Shown piece by piece: positions 13,868 to 22,981 of a DNA stretch of 34,646 nucleotides. Origin of the DNA: a virus. How positions within the stretch are numbered: the first letter of the stretch is position 1; every line of letters starts with the position of its first letter. The notes beneath the pieces are model-generated. The model was not told where the DNA came from, searched no databases, and worked only from the letters and a program-made list of their open reading frames with translations. A program made the translations under genes and the position numbers. The stretch covers positions 1 through 34,646 of the IMG/VR virus record IMGVR_UViG_3300006108_000004; one strand, given 5' to 3'.

Positions 13868-15348
13868 TATGCAACCTTGACAATTATTGTTGTTACATTA
13901 TTTTCAACAGAAATTACCTTGCCAACTGACTGCATATACTGCTGAAGTGTAATTGCAGATTCTGATACTGCCTCGCCACCAATAGAGCCATCTTGTTTTG
14001 CAATTGGGACAATGTACTGACCAGCAGTTGCTCCTGTTACATTAACTGGCACTTGACCGCTAAATGCAATACGGTCAACAAGTTGTCTTGCCGACTCTAA
14101 AGCGGTTGCAAGTTCAATTTTGTATGCAGACAAAGCTGTTTGATAATTTGCTTGAGCAGTTGCCCAATAAGCATCAGATTCACCGCTAGACCTTGTTGGT
14201 TCTTGAGGAGCAGTTAGGCCTAGAGCTTCTTCAGTTCCCCATACATCTCCACCAACAAGTCCGGGGTTGGTTGACTTAACTACAAAACTGATAGCATTTG
14301 CAAATACATTTGTTAATTTACCGTTTACATCAATACCGCAAATATCACCTTTGTTTATTGTGAAATTTCCTGCTTTGGTCATGTATTCAGCATAGTCAGC
14401 ACCATTTTGATTTACTGTTCCTGCTGCATTTATAGAACGACCAGTTCCACTATTTTTACCAATAATTTGTACTGTATTGGCTGAATTCCAACCTTGATTG
14501 TCTCCAGTAGCAAAGGCAACTGAAGTATAAGCTCCACTATTTTCACCTTGAAATGCAATAATTCTTGATGCTACCGCAGCATTTTTATAAATAATATGAT
14601 TAGAACCACTTGTAGTACCAACCAACAAATTACCACTATTATCTAGTGTCATTGCTTGGGTAAATGTAACAGAATTACCCGATGTTCCAGATGAAGCTAT
14701 TTGCCAATTATGAGTACCAGAATTTTGTGTGTAATAAGACGCTGGATTTGAAGATGTATATTTCCAAGCAGAACCGTTATAGTATGCGTTTTGTGAAATA
14801 AAGTTTTGACTTGCACTATACCCCCAAAAGGCATTTCCAGTATAGCCAATTTCAACAACTTTGCCTTGGCTCCAAGCACCAGGAGTAACTCCTATACCTA
14901 CGTTTTGACTTGTATCTATTGTTACCGCAGTAGTCGTACCATTAGTCTTTAATAATAAAGAACCTGAACTTTGAACAATAGGGGTAGTTGTGGATGTTGA
15001 ACCGCTTAAAGTCGTAAACGAACCCGCAGCAGCCGTTGTCCCACCGATTGCAGGAGGACTTGCTAAGTAGGTGCTGAATCCTGTTCCGCTGACAGTAGAG
15101 CTTGCAGAAAGAGTAGTAAACGCACCAGCAGCTGCGGTAGTGCCTCCAATCGCAGGAGGAGAAGCTAAATAAGTGCTAAACCCTGAACCTGAGATAGTCC
15201 CGTTAGCAGTAATAGCACCGCTAACCGTGATGTTGGTAGGACTCAGAGTAGTCGCTTGGAATGTACCGCTATAAACCGCTGAGTTGACATCGTTGAGCCA
15301 TCCAGCGTCTATGACGGTTTGATAATTGACGAATGTAGTTGATGCCAT
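13867..15348 (-). CDS. Tail fibre / spike protein with C-terminal DYAEY-type domain, 493 aa
   Basis: A beta-rich, Gly/Ser/Thr-rich fibre. Residues 56-81 and 90-115 are a near-perfect protein repeat (GFSTYLASPPAIGGTTAAAG then FTTLS). The middle has VTIDTSQNVGIGVTPGAW, a widespread fibre motif. The C-terminal part contains NGADYAEYMTKAG, resembling intramolecular-chaperone/peptidase-G2-like fibre ends, with KGDICGIDVNGKLTNVFANA and a helical segment. AAAGG precedes ATG 15348. It probably takes part in host recognition. Whether the C-terminus self-cleaves is unknown. Confidence 0.75.
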   Translation of the reverse strand: MASTTFVNYQTVIDAGWLNDVNSAVYSGTFQATTLSPTNITVSGAITANGTISGSGFSTYLASPPAIGGTTAAAGAFTTLSASSTVSGTGFSTYLASPPAIGGTTAAAGSFTTLSGSTSTTTPIVQSSGSLLLKTNGTTTAVTIDTSQNVGIGVTPGAWSQGKVVEIGYTGNAFWGYSASQNFISQNAYYNGSAWKYTSSNPASYYTQNSGTHNWQIASSGTSGNSVTFTQAMTLDNSGNLLVGTTSGSNHIIYKNAAVASRIIAFQGENSGAYTSVAFATGDNQGWNSANTVQIIGKNSGTGRSINAAGTVNQNGADYAEYMTKAGNFTINKGDICGIDVNGKLTNVFANAISFVVKSTNPGLVGGDVWGTEEALGLTAPQEPTRSSGESDAYWATAQANYQTALSAYKIELATALESARQLVDRIAFSGQVPVNVTGATAGQYIVPIAKQDGSIGGEAVSESAITLQQYMQSVGKVISVENNVTTIIVKVA

Positions 15349-15391
15349 GTTAAACCTTTATACCTATTTTACATTCAAAATTTAATACTAA

Positions 15392-16576
15392 TCACCTAAA
15401 GAAACCGCCACTCAAAATCCAACCAGCGTCACGAGAACGACTGGACGTAATAACTTCATCGTAGCGAGAAACTGGTGGAGGACGCATATTTGTACGCTTG
15501 AGTTCAGACTTTGCTTGAGCTGCGTAAGCCCCGATCATTTGGAGCTGAGTGCCATTAACTTTACCGAACATTGGCATTAGTCTTTCAGCAAGCAACCATC
15601 TGAGTGCGTTTGAAAATCCCTGTGGCAGATACATTGGGTCGGTCAGATTTGTGTATCTTGTGAATAAAGTATCTGCGAATAAGTGCATTTCACCCTGAGA
15701 TGGGTTAGGCCAAACAAAGATATTTCCGAGTTCTTCGCTTGGCTGATAATAAAACGCTTTAGGCCACGGGCCACTCAGAGTCTTTAGTCCGATCATTTGG
15801 TATTGCCCGTAATCAAGAACGGACAACGGATAATCCAGTCCACCCTGATAAACAGGCACACCATTGGAATTAGTGTTTACCCTGACAAACCCTGAATTAA
15901 TCGCTAAGGGTCTTTGGTAGTAAAGCTGGATAGTGATCGGTGTAATTGTCGCAGTCATTGACTCGCTGCCAACTGTCTGGCTGACACTCACCTGATAAGT
16001 TCCTGTGCCACCCGTTCCGCTAATCAGCCCTGAAATCGTAGTGCCTGTGGTCACTCCCGTGCCTGTAATCACCGCTCCAAGCCCGATATAGCCTTGAGAA
16101 ACCGCAGTTACAGTTAAAGTCGTTCCAGAAATAGACCCTGTAAACGCAGGAGCAAGCGTGTTTTGATTAATGTTAACCTGATACGTCCCTGCCTCGTTAA
16201 CTTGACCACCAGCACCCGTCAGAAAGCCTGTAATGGTCGTTCCTGTCGTAATTCCCGGGCCTGATAACATTTGACCGATTGCCACGCCACCTGAATTAAT
16301 GGTATTTATCGTTAAGACATTCCCCGTGATCGTGCCAGTTACTTGAGCACCGATTTGACCAGTTGGGCCAATCGTGTATTGAGTTTGACCGGGTACGATA
16401 GGGAAGATGATTTCAGTCTTGTAAAACGTCATCATTGACTCATTGGACAATTGATCCAATAAATCGTTAAGCATATCAAAAGCATCTTGCGCTTCGTCTG
16501 GGGTCGGTGTTTCTCCCGAGGCAATAGCCCCTATGTCTTTCATCGCCCTCGTAATAACATCTATTGGCACGGTCAT
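15392..16576 (-). CDS. P22 gp4-like tail accessory factor with inserted beta modules, 394 aa
   Basis: The N-terminus ([44 protein letters not shown]) matches P22 gp4-family head-completion proteins that extend the portal ring. The C-terminal half resumes with [26 protein letters not shown]-like helix [18 protein letters not shown]. Between them residues about 78-211 hold two copies of the same module ([15 protein letters not shown]..; [18 protein letters not shown]..) found in the hub protein. This insertion roughly doubles the protein. It overlaps the 104-aa gene by 4 bases. Confidence 0.85.
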   Translation of the reverse strand: MTVPIDVITRAMKDIGAIASGETPTPDEAQDAFDMLNDLLDQLSNESMMTFYKTEIIFPIVPGQTQYTIGPTGQIGAQVTGTITGNVLTINTINSGGVAIGQMLSGPGITTGTTITGFLTGAGGQVNEAGTYQVNINQNTLAPAFTGSISGTTLTVTAVSQGYIGLGAVITGTGVTTGTTISGLISGTGGTGTYQVSVSQTVGSESMTATITPITIQLYYQRPLAINSGFVRVNTNSNGVPVYQGGLDYPLSVLDYGQYQMIGLKTLSGPWPKAFYYQPSEELGNIFVWPNPSQGEMHLFADTLFTRYTNLTDPMYLPQGFSNALRWLLAERLMPMFGKVNGTQLQMIGAYAAQAKSELKRTNMRPPPVSRYDEVITSSRSRDAGWILSGGFFR

Positions 16577-16887
16577 AGGGACACCTTAAAAGTTTCAGCA
16601 GGAAGCCACGGCATCTTTACTTTTTCTTTTTTCAAGTTTGCCAATTGTTCTGCTAGACGAGATTTTATCGGATTTACTCCGTCTTGTGTACTATCTTCTT
16701 CGACCCAAGCGCAAACTTGTTCTTCCGTAATATCTTTAAATACGGGCATTGGAACTCTAGGCTTTAAAGGCCACCAGCCCTCAGTTTCTACAGAATTTGT
16801 GTCATCAGAAAGAATACAGGAATAATGAGCGCCCAAAATAACGTCATTTTCCACTTCCATGTCTTTAATTTTCCATGTATAGGTCAT
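16573..16887 (-). CDS. DUF7936-like small phage protein, 104 aa
   Basis: Starts [20 protein letters not shown] and ends PAETFKVSL; the middle [15 protein letters not shown] resembles a helix common to small phage proteins of the 'TWKI..L' type (DUF7936). Such proteins lie near structural genes, probably as virion or assembly factors. It overlaps both neighbours by 4 bases, consistent with co-translation. Role unknown. Confidence 0.65.
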   Translation of the reverse strand: MTYTWKIKDMEVENDVILGAHYSCILSDDTNSVETEGWWPLKPRVPMPVFKDITEEQVCAWVEEDSTQDGVNPIKSRLAEQLANLKKEKVKMPWLPAETFKVSL

Positions 16888-19154
16888 CCGATATTCCCTA
16901 TATTTGTCGTGCCAAAGTCTGTAAATACAAAATTAGACCCAAGTAATGAAGTCACAGTCCCTGCGGAATCCGTCACTAAAAGCTGAAGTCTCATGTTTGC
17001 CGATGGAATGATGTCACCCTCAATATTGGCCACATAAGTTGTCGCATCCAAAAGCGAGAATGAGGCTTGGAATGTTGCGGTTGTCGCAGCTGCTGCGTAG
17101 GCGTTATAGTTCGCTGTAGTGCCATTATTTACCTGTATAAGCTGCATATTTGCGTCAAATACGGTGAAATTGGACGTAGCAGAGTTAGAAAACGATACTG
17201 TAACTGTCCCGGCAGTTGACTTTGTGAAGATCAATTTGTACTGAAATTTATACAAATGCCCTGAAATCAACTCAGGTCTGACGGTAGAAGTAAAGAATTG
17301 TCCGCCTGACGCCACACTTGCGCTAGTCGCTAACTGAGCCACTTGAGAGGCGTTAATTATCTGTCTGCCAGAGCCTGTGCTTGTATTTCCAGTAATGTAA
17401 AGCGATGACCCGTCAAACTCATGAGCTCCCTGAACCGGGGTTGTCAGGTTTGTGCCTGAAGTAAACGTCAAGGGCGCTAGGGTTGTTGTCCCAGTCGCTA
17501 GATTTATAGCATTATTAAACGTCCAAATCCCTGTTGAGGCAATCGTTGCGTTATCGGTTGTTGTTCCACTTGTAACAAAGTGAACAGCGTTTCCTGTGGT
17601 CGTTCCAATCGCTAAATCAGCAGTCGTAGCCGTTAAATACACCATATTAGGCGCATTAAATGACCCTGAACCGCTGAAATTAGAGCTGTTCATACCGAAA
17701 TCACCGTAATAGGTGGAGTCGGTAGAAAGATTATTGTTGACGATTACATCAGAGGAAGCCGTTGCCCCTGTGTTTGTATTCTGAATAATAAACTGGTTAT
17801 AAGTGCTAACCGAGTTTTGCAGATAAGCCAAAGCATTAGCCGGGGTGTAACTTAAAGTCCCGACCGCAAACTGTAAGGCACTAAAAGAGCCTGTGCTTGG
17901 GTTGTACTTTAAATTAGTCGAGCTCGTGTACTCTGTGCTTAGATTTCCGCTTGTCTGATTTGCAAATAACGGGTAACGAGTTGCGTTGGTGGTCGTGTCA
18001 TCAGTCACCGTTGCGTAGGCAGTCGGGGTAGTCCAAGTCAGCGCCCCACCCGAAATCCCCAAAACTTGCCCGTTTGAGCCAATTCCTAGAAAAGTCGTTG
18101 CGTTTGTTGCGGATTGATAGGGAAGCGATCCAGTCGCACCGCCCAGTAAATTATTCGCACTCGCCACGCTCAAAGAGTTTGCATTGACCCAAGTTGGGGC
18201 GCTTGTGCCGTTAGATTGAAGCAGTTGACCAGTTGTTCCGGCAGCGGTAAAGCTAGTTGCACCAATAGCAGTCTGGTAAGGAATTTGCCCAGCAGCGCCA
18301 CCGACTATATTAGAAGCAGACCCGACCGAAAGTGAAGACTGACTTACCCATTGTGGCGCAGACCCTGAACCCAGCGTTTGAAAGAGTTGTCCTGAAGTGC
18401 CCGAGCTAACGAACGAAGTCGTGCCAGAGCCCGTTTGGTACGGTATTGCATAAGCAGAGCCTCCAGCAAGATTGGTAGATGTAGTAGCAGTCGCAGCGTT
18501 TCCACCGATACTTAAAGCAGAAGCTGTGCCAGAAATGTTTGTTCCTACAAATGTAGGAGTTGTCGTAAAGCTAGGAGTCGATCCACCGACAAAAACCCCT
18601 GTTCCTGTCGCAAAAGACGTCGCACCTGAGCCAGTTTGATAGGGAACTGCCCCAGCAGACCCACCGCCCAAGTTTGTAGCCGTTGTAGCCGTAGTCGCAG
18701 TCGTTGCGGTAGTCGCAGTTGTAGCCGTTGTGGCAGTCGCAGCGTTACCCGAAATCGAGCCTGTAATCGTGTTTGTAACGCTTAAATTCGTGAATGATGC
18801 ACTCGTAGCACCTAGAGTAGTGAAAGCGCCTGTAGAGGGCGTTATATTGCCCACAGGGGTGTTATTTAGCGCAGTAATCGCTATGCTAACGCCCGAAATT
18901 GATCCGCCCGTAATGTTTACATTCGAACTAGACAAACTGGTAAACGCACCCGTTGAGGGCGTTGTCGCACCAATTGGAGAACTATCAATCGTGCTATTTG
19001 TGATCGTAGCAAAATTAATAATATCTGAAGAAAGAGGAGGAGAGAAAAACTCTCCCCCCGGGCCTACTAAACCAACGCAAACGCCATTGACATCAAATAT
19101 CGCCTGAACTGGGACAATATTTGTCGTTACGGTTTTTGCAGTTTGATTAGTCAT
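16884..19154 (-). CDS. Large repeat-rich tail fibre / virion appendage, 756 aa
   Basis: A beta-structured fibre. Its N-terminus (VPVQAIFDVNGVCVGLVGPG) is probably the attachment site. A low-complexity run of ATT units follows at about residue 145. Then four copies of a roughly 54-aa module occur, e.g. NLAGGSAYAIPYQTGSGTTS and NLLGGATGSLPYQSATNATT, most continuing G..GQLLQSNG..APTWV. The C-terminus forms a compact beta domain (HLYKFQYKLIFTKSTAGTVT). The module is common in fibres of aquatic phages. It lies unusually between head and connector genes. Confidence 0.7.
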   Translation of the reverse strand: MTNQTAKTVTTNIVPVQAIFDVNGVCVGLVGPGGEFFSPPLSSDIINFATITNSTIDSSPIGATTPSTGAFTSLSSSNVNITGGSISGVSIAITALNNTPVGNITPSTGAFTTLGATSASFTNLSVTNTITGSISGNAATATTATTATTATTATTATTATNLGGGSAGAVPYQTGSGATSFATGTGVFVGGSTPSFTTTPTFVGTNISGTASALSIGGNAATATTSTNLAGGSAYAIPYQTGSGTTSFVSSGTSGQLFQTLGSGSAPQWVSQSSLSVGSASNIVGGAAGQIPYQTAIGATSFTAAGTTGQLLQSNGTSAPTWVNANSLSVASANNLLGGATGSLPYQSATNATTFLGIGSNGQVLGISGGALTWTTPTAYATVTDDTTTNATRYPLFANQTSGNLSTEYTSSTNLKYNPSTGSFSALQFAVGTLSYTPANALAYLQNSVSTYNQFIIQNTNTGATASSDVIVNNNLSTDSTYYGDFGMNSSNFSGSGSFNAPNMVYLTATTADLAIGTTTGNAVHFVTSGTTTDNATIASTGIWTFNNAINLATGTTTLAPLTFTSGTNLTTPVQGAHEFDGSSLYITGNTSTGSGRQIINASQVAQLATSASVASGGQFFTSTVRPELISGHLYKFQYKLIFTKSTAGTVTVSFSNSATSNFTVFDANMQLIQVNNGTTANYNAYAAAATTATFQASFSLLDATTYVANIEGDIIPSANMRLQLLVTDSAGTVTSLLGSNFVFTDFGTTNIGNIG

Positions 19155-19513
19155 TAGTAGGGAATACAGTTAAACAATACTACGTCTCCAGCTGTCATTG
19201 GGGCAACTGAACCGCTTGTATTTGAGTAACTTGTAACAGTAATAGATGTTGTTGAAGATGCTGTTTGCAGAATATAAACACCGGTTGAGGTATTTAAATC
19301 ATTAGCAAAAGCAATCCATCCATTTGGTGCTGATGGTAATGTCAAGACTCCGTTATTAGATCCACCGCTTCCAATAGTTATTGCAAAAGCGTTTGGTGTT
19401 GCGCCCACGATTTTGGGTGCAGTACCGAATCCACTAGCAATAATTGGTTGAGCAGCGAAAGTGTTAACAGGAGTCGTGTTGGGAGTGCTTGTGTATGCAA
19501 CTTGGTTGGTCAT
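19154..19513 (-). CDS. Small virion protein, 119 aa
   Basis: Ser/Thr/Gly-rich beta-type protein (FAAQPIIASGFGTAPKIVGA, then NAFAITIGSGGSNNGVLTLP). It overlaps its upstream neighbour by 4 bases and abuts the fibre gene. This is the first of several small coupled beta proteins between coat and fibre. Similar proteins are often capsid decorations or fibre adaptors; no direct evidence here. Confidence 0.6.
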   Translation of the reverse strand: MTNQVAYTSTPNTTPVNTFAAQPIIASGFGTAPKIVGATPNAFAITIGSGGSNNGVLTLPSAPNGWIAFANDLNTSTGVYILQTASSTTSITVTSYSNTSGSVAPMTAGDVVLFNCIPY

Positions 19514-19872
19514 GATTGATCTGCCATAGGTGTTACATAAACAGTTGCTGTGTTAGCCCCACAAATAGCGCTTACCGCAAACCCGTTAGGGGGTACGGCA
19601 ATAACCATAGGACTAGACATGGAAACTCCAAGCATTACGACTTGTTGGGGCGTACCCGAAACAGGCATAACTGGAGTTGCTGTGGTTACGGTATTCAAAG
19701 CGTTAGCTTCGGAAATCGTAATAGCCACAGGATTTGTAGAAGTGTTCAAAAAACCACAAAAGTTGATTTGATCGTTACCCGTTGGGGTTACGGTCAAAGC
19801 GCTTGATGCGGTTGTAGACACCGATATAGCGTAGGACGGGCCAACTGGCCTAAAGACGCTTGTATTAGCCAT
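19510..19872 (-). CDS. Small virion protein, 120 aa
   Basis: Beta-rich (RPVGPSYAISVSTTASSALT, NFCGFLNTSTNPVAITISEA). Coupled to the next gene (4-base overlap) and to the previous (TAATG at 19872). No enzyme motif. By location it is a candidate decoration or head-tail adaptor protein. Confidence 0.6.
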   Translation of the reverse strand: MANTSVFRPVGPSYAISVSTTASSALTVTPTGNDQINFCGFLNTSTNPVAITISEANALNTVTTATPVMPVSGTPQQVVMLGVSMSSPMVIAVPPNGFAVSAICGANTATVYVTPMADQS

Positions 19873-20210
19873 TATGCTGCGTTCGTAGACTGTGGAGCGC
19901 CTTCAATGCGTACCACTTGGAACTGATAAACACCAGCAGCCGGAGTGATAGCAGTAGCAGCGCCTGAAGTGTTCTGGAACTGAACTGTTAAAACATTGGC
20001 AGTTGCAACATCAACGTTACTTACGATTACGTTGGAAGTTTGATTTCCTTGGTATTGTTGTAAAGAAACGATGTCAGTTGTCTGCAAACCCGGGATTGCA
20101 AATGTTTGTAAAGACTGAGTTGCTGATGTTGTTAGCGCAGCGGGAGTTATGTTGGGCGCAATGTAAAAGGTTTCGTGAGCATTGCCACGAGCGATTGTGG
20201 TAGAGGGCAT
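19872..20210 (-). CDS. Small virion protein, 112 aa
   Basis: Has AAAGGAAACATT before ATG 20210. Encodes ARGNAHETFYIAPNITPAAL, then beta-rich sequence ending YQFQVVRIEGAPQSTNAA. It is the first gene after a terminator (20240-20277), so its expression needs read-through or a nearby promoter. Presumed structural because of its position. Confidence 0.6.
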   Translation of the reverse strand: MPSTTIARGNAHETFYIAPNITPAALTTSATQSLQTFAIPGLQTTDIVSLQQYQGNQTSNVIVSNVDVATANVLTVQFQNTSGAATAITPAAGVYQFQVVRIEGAPQSTNAA

Positions 20211-20239
20211 AATGTTTCCTTTGAATTAATTGTAGCGAT

Positions 20240-20277
20240 AAAAACAGAAAAAGCCACCCCTTTTGGAGGTGACTTTC
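20240..20277 (-). terminator. Rho-independent terminator after the coat-proximal gene
   Basis: On the minus strand AAGTCACC-T-CC, loop AAAA, GG-GGTGGCTT, with one bulge, followed by a T-rich tract (CTTTTTCTGTTTTT). It lies between 20295 and 20210. Partial termination here would give the coat region more transcripts than the fibre and tail genes downstream. Confidence 0.75.
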
Positions 20278-20294
20278 CCCGGTTTTAACTGCGA

Positions 20295-20741
20295 TTAGCT
20301 GAAATCGTAGCCATAAACGTATACGTCACCAGTTCCAGTAGCGCCAGAAGCGACTGTAACGTCAACGTACAGAGTTTGGTTAGCTAAAGACAGGCTTGTT
20401 GAACTAGAGTCCAAGTAAGCTGTGCCTAAAGTTGATGTTGACAAAGCTGCGATTTGAGCAGTTGTCAACGCACCAAACAAGCTAGATGGTGATCCAGCGT
20501 TTGTGGTTGTGATACCTAAAGCTGTCGTTGTAGACAGAGATACAACTGAACCAGCGTTATTCACGTTGGTAACAATCAATTCTTTAGGTAAATAAGCTGT
20601 GGAGTTGTTAACTTGCACAGGAGTGAAAGCAACGGCATTTAAGTTTACGCCTTTAGCCACAGCGATCAAGCGGAGAGCTTGATTTGTGGTGACGTTACTT
20701 GGGTGTGCCGATACTGTGGTTGCTGGTCCGGGATTACTCAT
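20295..20741 (-). CDS. Small virion protein next to coat, 148 aa
   Basis: Ribosome site AAAGGAAAC lies upstream of ATG 20741. A Thr/Ser/Ala-rich beta protein (PATTVSAHPSNVTTNQALRL, ELIVTNVNNAGSVVSLSTTT) ending GDVYVYGYDFS. It sits directly after the coat gene and before a terminator, so it would be made in the same high amount as coat, which suits a capsid decoration protein. This is inference. Confidence 0.65.
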   Translation of the reverse strand: MSNPGPATTVSAHPSNVTTNQALRLIAVAKGVNLNAVAFTPVQVNNSTAYLPKELIVTNVNNAGSVVSLSTTTALGITTTNAGSPSSLFGALTTAQIAALSTSTLGTAYLDSSSTSLSLANQTLYVDVTVASGATGTGDVYVYGYDFS

Positions 20742-20761
20742 TTTTTGTTTCCTTTAAATGA

Positions 20762-22009
20762 TTAAGCTGCGATACGGCAAGCGAGTTCAGGATATAGCGG
20801 AGCCCAGCCATACAACACATCTAGACGAGTCGGGATTGAATCGTTGTTAATGGTGTACTGCCTCACAACACGCATGGAAAGACCGATTTCTTTGTCGCTT
20901 GCACGACCGGCAAAATGGACTCCCTCTGGCAGCTCCAAATCCGCAACGGCTAAGGTAAAAGCGTTCCTGTGCATCATGATATTTTGTGGAGACAAAGTAC
21001 CAGTGTTGTTGAAAGGAGTTACTGTTGCAGTTGTGGATGTAGCACCAATCACGATTGTGTTTTGGAACTGACCGCCTGTGATGATTGCAGGAGAAACTTG
21101 GATGTTTGTTGCGCCTGTAGTTACTGTAGTAGTAGCTTGAACAACAAAGTTACGGAGTTTGCCTGAACCATAAGCCTGGCGGTTTTGTGGGTTAGTTGCG
21201 TACAAACCAGCGATCTGAATAACGTCACCAGCGTTCAGCGTAGCTGTGCTAGATGCGGTATTCAATTGGATCGTTGAATATTGTGCCCAACCGCTTGTCA
21301 AGTAACCAACAGCAGCTGTTGTGTTAGCTTGCAAAGTTACACCAGAGTATGAACCAAATGTTTGGCTCACAACGTTTTGATCCAAACGCCAATTTACCCC
21401 AGCGGAATCCCGGCCCATCAGACCTTTGCGATACTGCTCACCGATGGCTTCTTGAGGAACAAAAAGTCCTTTCAAAGAGTCAACGATTGTTGCAGTTGTA
21501 AAAGGCTCAACGATACATGAACGACGGCCGTCTCTTGGTGCGCCTTCAGAATCAAGATAAGCACCAGCTGTTAAGAAAGTGATTAGTCCTGTTGGAGGTG
21601 TACCAGCAACGCCAACGATGTTAGCAGTTTGCAGAGCAGCCATGTTCAAACCATCACGATCAATCTTGTTAGCGATTGCTGCAACAGCGGGTTTCAACAC
21701 ACGGTCAGAGAACATATCAAGGCTTAATGCTAAGTCTTGGGTAGTAAATTGTGTGTCGACATGGAACTGCGTGCTTAGAGTTACTGGCACACTTGATTCG
21801 TTGAAGTCTTCAACGTTCAAAGCTGGGCCTGTAGTACCGATGAACCTACCGGGTCTGCGGACGTTCACAGTATTTCCTATCTTCGCACCAATGACCGCAA
21901 ACTGGTCATCATAATTGCGATCCACCTCGCTCGTAAATGTGAGTTCGTTCTCTAGAACCATCAACGCTTCGTTGGTGATTTTCGATATCGTCAAAAGATT
22001 ATTCGACAT
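20762..22009 (-). CDS. Major capsid protein, P22 gp5-like
   Basis: 415 aa resembling the P22 coat protein family (HK97 fold). Visible: MSNNLLTISKITNEALMVLE, GNTVNVRRPGRFIGTTGPAL, TTQDLALSLDMFSDRVLKPA (P-domain-like), and the C-terminal tail RLDVLYGWAPLYPELACRIA typical of the family. AAGGA precedes ATG 22009. It follows the scaffold gene as in P22. Copy number in the virion should be about 415 if T=7, by analogy only. Confidence 0.9.
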   Translation of the reverse strand: MSNNLLTISKITNEALMVLENELTFTSEVDRNYDDQFAVIGAKIGNTVNVRRPGRFIGTTGPALNVEDFNESSVPVTLSTQFHVDTQFTTQDLALSLDMFSDRVLKPAVAAIANKIDRDGLNMAALQTANIVGVAGTPPTGLITFLTAGAYLDSEGAPRDGRRSCIVEPFTTATIVDSLKGLFVPQEAIGEQYRKGLMGRDSAGVNWRLDQNVVSQTFGSYSGVTLQANTTAAVGYLTSGWAQYSTIQLNTASSTATLNAGDVIQIAGLYATNPQNRQAYGSGKLRNFVVQATTTVTTGATNIQVSPAIITGGQFQNTIVIGATSTTATVTPFNNTGTLSPQNIMMHRNAFTLAVADLELPEGVHFAGRASDKEIGLSMRVVRQYTINNDSIPTRLDVLYGWAPLYPELACRIAA

Positions 22010-22032
22010 GATATTTCCTTAAAGTTAAAAAT

Positions 22033-22923
22033 TTATCTGATCTTTCCTGCTTTGCGTGCTTCTTTCCATTGTTGATAAGTACCGTGAAACTGTCCATCAG
22101 ATCCAATCGGTGTATCAGCAGCGGATGAAGTCGCTTTAAGCGGAGAAATCGGCTTCGGTGCATTACTCTTTGTAACGACAGGCTTTTCTTCGGGCTTGGA
22201 TTCAAACTGCGCCTCAATCTTACCGAGTTCTTTCAATGCTTTAGTAAGTGGCATTTCCACGATCTTTTTTGCTAGATCAGGATTCTTGCCCAAGTGATAC
22301 AAAACTTCCGCTCCGAAATCACTTGTAAGAATTGCATCCTGTACTTCTTGCGAAGCCGGGAACTGCAACTGCTTAACTTTTTCTTCGTAATCAGGATTTT
22401 CAGACTTGAACTTGTTTTGCTTTTCATTCCAAGAGCTCATAACTCTGGCTTTCTCAGCATCCATTCTTGCCTGTAATTCTCGCTGGTCACGCTCTCGCAT
22501 CGCTTTGTCGGTATTCCACTCACTCAAGGCTTTATAGTATTCAACCATATCGCCAAATTGTGAGGGTTGAGGCTCTGGATCGACTTCTGCACCCTTTTTA
22601 GACTGCTCAGTACGAGTTTGAATTTCTTTAAGCTGGTTCTCTAACTCAATCCTTGCCTGACGCTCCCTATCAGCTTCCTGACGGGCCAATTCACGCTCTG
22701 AAGTAAGTTCTTTGAATCGCTTGTCAATACCCTTTTTCTTGCCTGTCGTTTTCGCTTCTTCTTCCGCACTAGGCTCGTCCTCAACTACTTCTTCTGTCGG
22801 CTCTGCAGGAGTTTCCTCGACCACAGCCTCAACAGGCGTTTCATTAGTTAAACCAAGTTTTTGCGAATAGAAATCCGCTGAATTTTCGCTTGTAACTACG
22901 TTACTTGCTTCTTTGTCGCTCAT
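22033..22923 (-). CDS. Scaffolding protein
   Basis: 296 aa, highly charged. An acidic N-terminal half (VVEETPAEPTEEVVEDEPSA) is followed by coiled coils (about residues 70-110 and 150-170, SERELARQEADRERQARIEL) and a basic C-terminus (YQQWKEARKAGKIR), the usual coat-binding end of a scaffold. Its place between portal and coat supports the call. GAGGT precedes ATG 22923; a hairpin lies just upstream. Confidence 0.85.
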   Translation of the reverse strand: MSDKEASNVVTSENSADFYSQKLGLTNETPVEAVVEETPAEPTEEVVEDEPSAEEEAKTTGKKKGIDKRFKELTSERELARQEADRERQARIELENQLKEIQTRTEQSKKGAEVDPEPQPSQFGDMVEYYKALSEWNTDKAMRERDQRELQARMDAEKARVMSSWNEKQNKFKSENPDYEEKVKQLQFPASQEVQDAILTSDFGAEVLYHLGKNPDLAKKIVEMPLTKALKELGKIEAQFESKPEEKPVVTKSNAPKPISPLKATSSAADTPIGSDGQFHGTYQQWKEARKAGKIR

Positions 22924-22943
22924 GAGTTACCTCAAGGATTTTC

Positions 22944-22981
22944 CCCGTCTACCTGACGGGTAAGGTTTTGGGCTTTTGCCC
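22944..22981 (-). other. Paired stem-loops between portal and scaffold
   Basis: CCCGTC-tacct-GACGGG (22944-22960) is a perfect 6-bp stem. A second stem, GGGC-tttt-GCCC (22970-22981), overlaps the portal stop. Neither is followed by a T-run on the minus strand, so they are not classical terminators. They may stabilise or process the mRNA between portal (low need) and scaffold/coat (high need). Confidence 0.5.

Noticed and set aside
18660-18750. Short tandem repeats that might be a CRISPR or satellite
   Set aside because: They encode the ATTATT run of the fibre in frame with synonymous variation; there are no spacer-like units.
18730-19107. Plus-strand 125-codon frame
   Set aside because: Antisense to the Thr/Ser-rich fibre gene, without a ribosome site or a neighbour in that direction.
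21579-21914. Plus-strand 111-codon frame inside the coat gene
   Set aside because: Shadow of the major capsid gene, no supporting ribosome site.
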